Origin: Taishania sp036758285
GTDB lineage: Bacteria > Bacteroidota > Bacteroidia > Flavobacteriales_D > Crocinitomicaceae
Reading direction: 5' to 3'
DNA: 10,419 nucleotides
Assembly (NCBI GenBank): GCA_036758285.1
Contig: DAIOWV010000075.1
Span: 1-10,419, forward strand
Both the position numbers and the translations under genes were made by a program. Position 1 is the stretch's first letter, and every line of letters begins with the position of its first letter. The notes beneath the pieces were generated by a model. That model was not told the origin of the DNA. It did not search any database and saw nothing but the letters and a program-made list of their open reading frames with translations. This document shows, piece after piece, positions 8,401 through 10,419 of this stretch.

Positions 8401-10419
8401 CTACTGATCCTGTTACGTACAACGGACCAATATTGTCAATGCAATCAAACATATTAACAGTTAATTCTCAATCTGGAGTAGAAAAATGGGATCTAATTTT
8501 TCAAAATACATCCTTTCATTCCGGAACAAATAATTTCTGGATTGGAGCTCCATCAAATGGTTCAATTTCTGGAGATAGTGTGCAAGATTTAGCAACTAAT
8601 AATTGGTATTATCCCAATGCAAACGGAATTTTTGATGTTCCAGATCTTCCAACTAACTCAACTCGTTCTTTTAGACTTTACACAACAATTACAAGTTGTA
8701 TACCTGCAACGATAGATGTATTCAGTGGATGGGGCTGTTCAGGTGTACCAAATAGTGTTGGTGATTATGAATGTACTCCTTTGAGTGTAACGTTAACTAT
8801 CAATCCGCTTACTCCTTCGTTTGAATCTCAAATTTCATATATGGGTACTGGTAATGACGAACTATGCGACGAATTAGACTTTGAAGTAAATGTTAGAAAT
8901 TACCAATTAGGATATGGATTTGATATATTAACAGATATTCAACTACCTTATGGACTTGAATTCATTCCTGGAACAAGTATATTTGATTATCTGGGATCTA
9001 GTACATCAATAGCTGATCCAACTTTGGTGAGTGGGACAACATTCAGATGGGATTTATCAACTAATTCTCAATTACAGTCAGGATTAATTGGTATCGTAAA
9101 CGAGACGAATAACCACTTTAAAATTCGATTTAAAGCAAGACCAGTTTGTGGCTATAATTCTGGACAAAGAATTTTCACAAGAGCGCAAGGACAATCTTTT
9201 TGTGGGTCTAACCACCAATCAGAATTAAATTATTCACAACAAATATTTTTGAATAATTTATCTGCTCCTTACTCAACAAACATTAAACTTGGAATTGATT
9301 TCATTACTCCATGTGGACCAAATAATGAAACAACTTTAACAATTAGAAATAATGGAGCAAACTCTTTTGGAACAACAGACTCAATCAATTTCGTACTGCC
9401 AATTGGGTTAACATATGAACCGAATTCATTCATCCCAATTCATAATGCTGGAATTGCTCAAACGGAACCTAGAATTGAAAACTCTGGAAATCAAACAACT
9501 TTAACATGGCCATTATTGCCTGGAGTTGTTGCTTCTGATTCAATGAGCTTTAGAGTAAATTTAACTCCAAATCCAAGTGACATCCCTTGTCAAACGCTTG
9601 AATTAAGAGCATTTACAAATGTTAAATTGGTTGCAACTTGTTCTACAGATAATAATGCTTGTGATGCAGGACTTATAACTGGAGAAAATTCTAAATATAT
9701 TTTTATCTATAAAACTCAAATAGACGTTTCCAATGCTGAAGCAAACGTCCATTTAAATCCGAATGGTTCTGAAACCTTATCTGGTCAATTTACACTGTAC
9801 AATCAAGGTGCCTCATTAAGTAGTAACTATGACATTGTTTTTGAAATTATAAAGGATGAAAATGCAAATGGAACGATAAATCCTGAGGATCTGGTAATTT
9901 CTACCCAAACAACAAACATTACTCTTTTAGGAGGAACTTCTGAAACATTAACATTCAATAACATTCCTGTTTCAGACTTTTGTAGTGGTATCATTAGAAT
10001 GTCTTTAGCGAACAATTCATGTTTCTGTACTGATAAGGTATTTTCTTTAAATATTCAAACTTCAGCAACAAATTTTTACGATACAATATGCTCAGGAGGT
10101 ACAACGATTGTTTCATATCCTGATCTAGGTGGATTTAATTATACATGGACTCCATCAACAGGATTGTCAAGTTCAACAATTGCTCAACCTACATTTTCTC
10201 AGGTAAACAATGGAACTACTCCTGTAAGCTATGTATTTGAGCGAATTACAGACAAAGGACTTTGTACTCACTTAGATTCAACTACAATTATAGTAATGAA
10301 CAACCCAAATGCTACAATAAGTAAAGATTCTAGCACTTGTCTCAATGCGACTGCAATACCAGTTACAATTACAGGTTCTAACTCAACTGCTCCATATATT
10401 TTTGATTATACCTTAAACG
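5451..10419 (+). CDS. N-terminal part of a giant exported repeat protein (adhesin-like), runs off the window
   Basis: The frame from the ATG at 5451 is open for 1656 codons with no stop before the window ends. Residues 1-24 form a signal peptide (hydrophobic about 9-20, probable cleavage after CFTQ), and an in-frame TAA at 5376-5378 limits any upstream start. The mature part is Thr/Ser/Asn-rich and cysteine-rich, with several LP-x-G/D-type beta-sandwich (DUF11-like) units, at L67, L514, L873, L1165 and L1316. It also has calcium-loop-like motifs (residues 635-643 and 1469-1480), CC pairs at 422-423 and 846-847, an Ig/PKD-like unit at 1542-1618 with WTPSTGLS, and the beginning of a PYIFDYTLN-type repeat. 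Such proteins in Flavobacteriales are usually surface or secreted, and exported by the type IX system through a C-terminal sorting domain, which is not visible here. Function as adhesin or gliding factor is inferred; no enzyme motif was seen. A terminator separates it from the upstream genes. Confidence 0.85.
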   Translation, partial: MASKILSSLGFLIILSLSFSCFTQTTTVISSSLSNNITACLNNATYTVQIENISPYNFSSIGVTLTLPEGISYIPNSVSGGNETSSDTEGAITFSMPNLPKLTSTTFSVQIEASCMDNYTAKMNTFDMNYTGNNGIGGIINGNVNHQSNLYTINAPDLSLIAMTNQSYSGNIGDVINRCITITNGGNGGLSTFDLEHIHGNGLVIQSSTRGTTIPFANGTIHRFTGVDFASVGNGNNILDPGESITICETIEIVSCSNAQSTYNYSWGCNNEKCQELSDAANIVFASETPNLVVTPWSGFTQNQANGLGASCYGNNVNGDFPSSLTIVNNGTGDALNTLIDIAGSWAGHTGWVVQDYYSSINVASMTIEINGGGQQPIVPISTTSGYGKPCLPANPINGAVLNIPLIEPGDQVVIRWNHFTCCMDYCTNGERKHLLYWRYRGSFKNKCDIDYDIAQGNALPDWGSFYYRNQISPDIIPATMVGGESSTVTFMAVNAEFNLPMNSNDVYKYRVILPDACLNVNTNSLVIKDYNGVVHNFPYTIATNGDTVDFIFSSIATGPQYTVNFDVSVNCATCPTEGIKNLKFETLYTPSSDCGCTMLMGCISANIDVLCPPVCEGANLIKTAVRRINLGLPDNDNNGIPDAAPHNMSLVRTDRMMKGDTLEVLNKSFINNPNNTNFSSIVSNNSMTNHGQRMTYSHSIVTIYRSATNSYFTSGNQNINTNTTTTGTTRNWKNGFNIHTLPTLNYTPGVSLQTGDSVIVKSYYVNTLNNDALLDVVNTASEMYTSANTAFATAPQSDLFGCNTLNKEFTLIGYYFTNYGENPTITQNCDDITLYQSYYLSIGPCCDNYNGGNLFPFEYRHWSAPDNMFVELPDDYEFISADFNFHATGGTYSTRPDYVNNYPITPVSVNGNTYEFELYPFFGSQGSGAPILFSDDGFSGTIATRIRPTCNVENGTKYVNYQWNYRSVPQINPALFDYTPVMTTDPVTYNGPILSMQSNILTVNSQSGVEKWDLIFQNTSFHSGTNNFWIGAPSNGSISGDSVQDLATNNWYYPNANGIFDVPDLPTNSTRSFRLYTTITSCIPATIDVFSGWGCSGVPNSVGDYECTPLSVTLTINPLTPSFESQISYMGTGNDELCDELDFEVNVRNYQLGYGFDILTDIQLPYGLEFIPGTSIFDYLGSSTSIADPTLVSGTTFRWDLSTNSQLQSGLIGIVNETNNHFKIRFKARPVCGYNSGQRIFTRAQGQSFCGSNHQSELNYSQQIFLNNLSAPYSTNIKLGIDFITPCGPNNETTLTIRNNGANSFGTTDSINFVLPIGLTYEPNSFIPIHNAGIAQTEPRIENSGNQTTLTWPLLPGVVASDSMSFRVNLTPNPSDIPCQTLELRAFTNVKLVATCSTDNNACDAGLITGENSKYIFIYKTQIDVSNAEANVHLNPNGSETLSGQFTLYNQGASLSSNYDIVFEIIKDENANGTINPEDLVISTQTTNITLLGGTSETLTFNNIPVSDFCSGIIRMSLANNSCFCTDKVFSLNIQTSATNFYDTICSGGTTIVSYPDLGGFNYTWTPSTGLSSSTIAQPTFSQVNNGTTPVSYVFERITDKGLCTHLDSTTIIVMNNPNATISKDSSTCLNATAIPVTITGSNSTAPYIFDYTLN
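5535..5795 (+). repeat. DUF11-like beta-sandwich unit 1 of the giant protein
   Basis: Residues about 29-115. The unit runs from ITACLNNATYTVQIEN through LPEGISYIPNSV (67-78) and FSMPNLPKLTSTTFSVQIEASC. The order hydrophobic strand, LP-x-G-x-x-Y/F-x-P-x-S loop, late strand, and alternating hydrophobics ending in Cys is that of DUF11-type surface-protein repeats. It resembles units 2 and 3 below in plan, not in close sequence, so these are old diverged copies. Boundaries are approximate. Confidence 0.6.
7164..7379 (+). other. Cys-rich segment followed by a DNDNNGIPD calcium-loop motif
   Basis: Residues 572-643 of the giant protein. Cysteines at C572 and C575 (CATC), then a CGC and a GC motif, then C612 and C616 (CPPVC), lie within about 45 residues, followed by GLPDNDNNGIPD. 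The D-x-D-x-N-G-x-x-D pattern (635-643) matches thrombospondin type-3-like calcium-binding loops common in Bacteroidota secreted proteins. Disulfides would fit the oxidising exterior. Which cysteines pair, and whether calcium is bound, cannot be read from the sequence. Confidence 0.55.
8820..9149 (+). repeat. DUF11-like beta-sandwich unit 2 of the giant protein
   Basis: Residues about 1124-1233. It begins FESQISYMGTGNDELCDEL, carries LPYGLEFIPGTS at 1165-1176, and ends FKIRFKARPVC. Relative to unit 1 it keeps the LP-G-F/Y-P-S/T loop and the closing strand that ends in Cys, but is longer between them. Adjacent cysteines at the start and end may form a disulfide closing the sandwich, which is inferred. 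Confidence 0.6.
9282..9620 (+). repeat. DUF11-like beta-sandwich unit 3 of the giant protein
   Basis: Residues about 1278-1390. It begins IKLGIDFITPCGPNNETTLT, carries LPIGLTYEPNSF at 1316-1327 and WPLLPGVVASDSMSFRVNL, and closes with PCQTLEL. The strand and loop order repeats that of unit 2 directly before it, making two neighbouring copies after a long stretch of less regular sequence. Confidence 0.6.
9855..9890 (+). other. EF-hand/dockerin-like loop in the giant protein
   Basis: Residues 1469-1480 read DENANGTINPED. Ligand positions 1 (D), 3 (N), 5 (N), Gly at 6, Ile at 8 and acidic at 12 (D) match the 12-residue EF-hand loop as used in dockerins and in CARDB/DUF11-type surface repeats. 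The loop lies in the unit between sandwich 3 and the Ig/PKD-like unit. Calcium binding is predicted only. Confidence 0.5.
10074..10307 (+). repeat. Ig/PKD-like unit of Bacteroidota surface-protein type
   Basis: Residues 1542-1619. It starts FYDTICSGGTTIV, has FNYTWTPSTGLSSSTIAQP around W1566, and then SYVFERITDKGLC. The pattern C-x-G-x-T, Y-x-W-x-P-x-T-G-L-S, and a closing strand with D-x-G-x-C is a recurrent module near the C-terminal part of gliding-motility-associated and type IX-secreted proteins. Its presence is the best hint for the secretion route of this protein. Confidence 0.6.
10305..10419 (+). repeat. First, truncated copy of an NATIS...C...TAPYIFDYTLN-type repeat
   Basis: Residues 1619 to the end. 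The stretch with NATIS, STCLNAT, VTITGS and TAPYIFDYTLN follows the plan of a module (P-x-A-T-I-S, C-x-N-A, V-T-F-T-G, T-A-P-Y-x-F-x-Y) that in flavobacterial surface proteins is often repeated in tandem. The window ends inside it, so copy number cannot be seen. Confidence 0.5.

Noticed and set aside
9827..10015. Antisense open frame of 62 codons
   Set aside because: Shadow of the giant gene over the EF-hand-like unit; no supporting motif.

Overview
The window reads as an AT-rich chromosomal segment of a Bacteroidota bacterium, most likely a member of the Flavobacteriales or a close relative. Four observations support this: no Shine-Dalgarno stretches before the starts, a TTG / TAnnTTTG-type promoter, a hybrid sensor built on a two-component-regulator-type periplasmic propeller, and a very long secreted protein with gliding/type IX secretion style beta-sandwich repeats. 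All genes lie on the + strand. No RNA gene, insertion sequence, CRISPR array or integration site was seen.

Layout. Positions 1-103 hold the last 33 codons of purK (purine biosynthesis). A promoter candidate lies across the purK stop and drives a 1428-residue membrane sensor (143-4429). The sensor has a signal peptide, a periplasmic beta-propeller, a Y_Y_Y-like domain, seven predicted membrane helices, two PAS domains and a SpoIIE/PP2C-type serine phosphatase. Seven bases later starts idi (type I isopentenyl-diphosphate isomerase, 4437-4991). Its 3' end overlaps by 29 bases a 6-pyruvoyl-tetrahydropterin-synthase-like gene (4963-5367). The packing suggests one transcript for sensor, idi and the PTPS homologue, ending at a hairpin with a T run at 5366-5389.

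The second half (5451-10419) is one uninterrupted reading frame of 1656 codons with no stop before the window ends. It encodes the N-terminal part of a giant exported protein: a signal peptide, then about 1500 residues of divergent beta-sandwich units with many cysteines and calcium-loop-like motifs, then an Ig/PKD-like unit, then the beginning of a repeat type that in Flavobacteriales proteins usually occurs in tandem. By family knowledge such proteins are normally exported by the type IX system and finish with a C-terminal sorting domain, which would lie outside the window.

How the genes relate. PurK, Idi and PTPS are metabolic; the sensor and the giant protein are envelope functions. No partner of the phosphatase (STAS-domain antagonist, anti-sigma kinase, sigma factor) is present, so its target cannot be named. 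I did not find a clearly new multi-gene system. The best leads are the sensor-phosphatase architecture with its altered first phosphatase motif, its tight coupling to idi/PTPS, the animal-type Cys spacing in the PTPS homologue, and the largely unrecognised middle of the giant protein.
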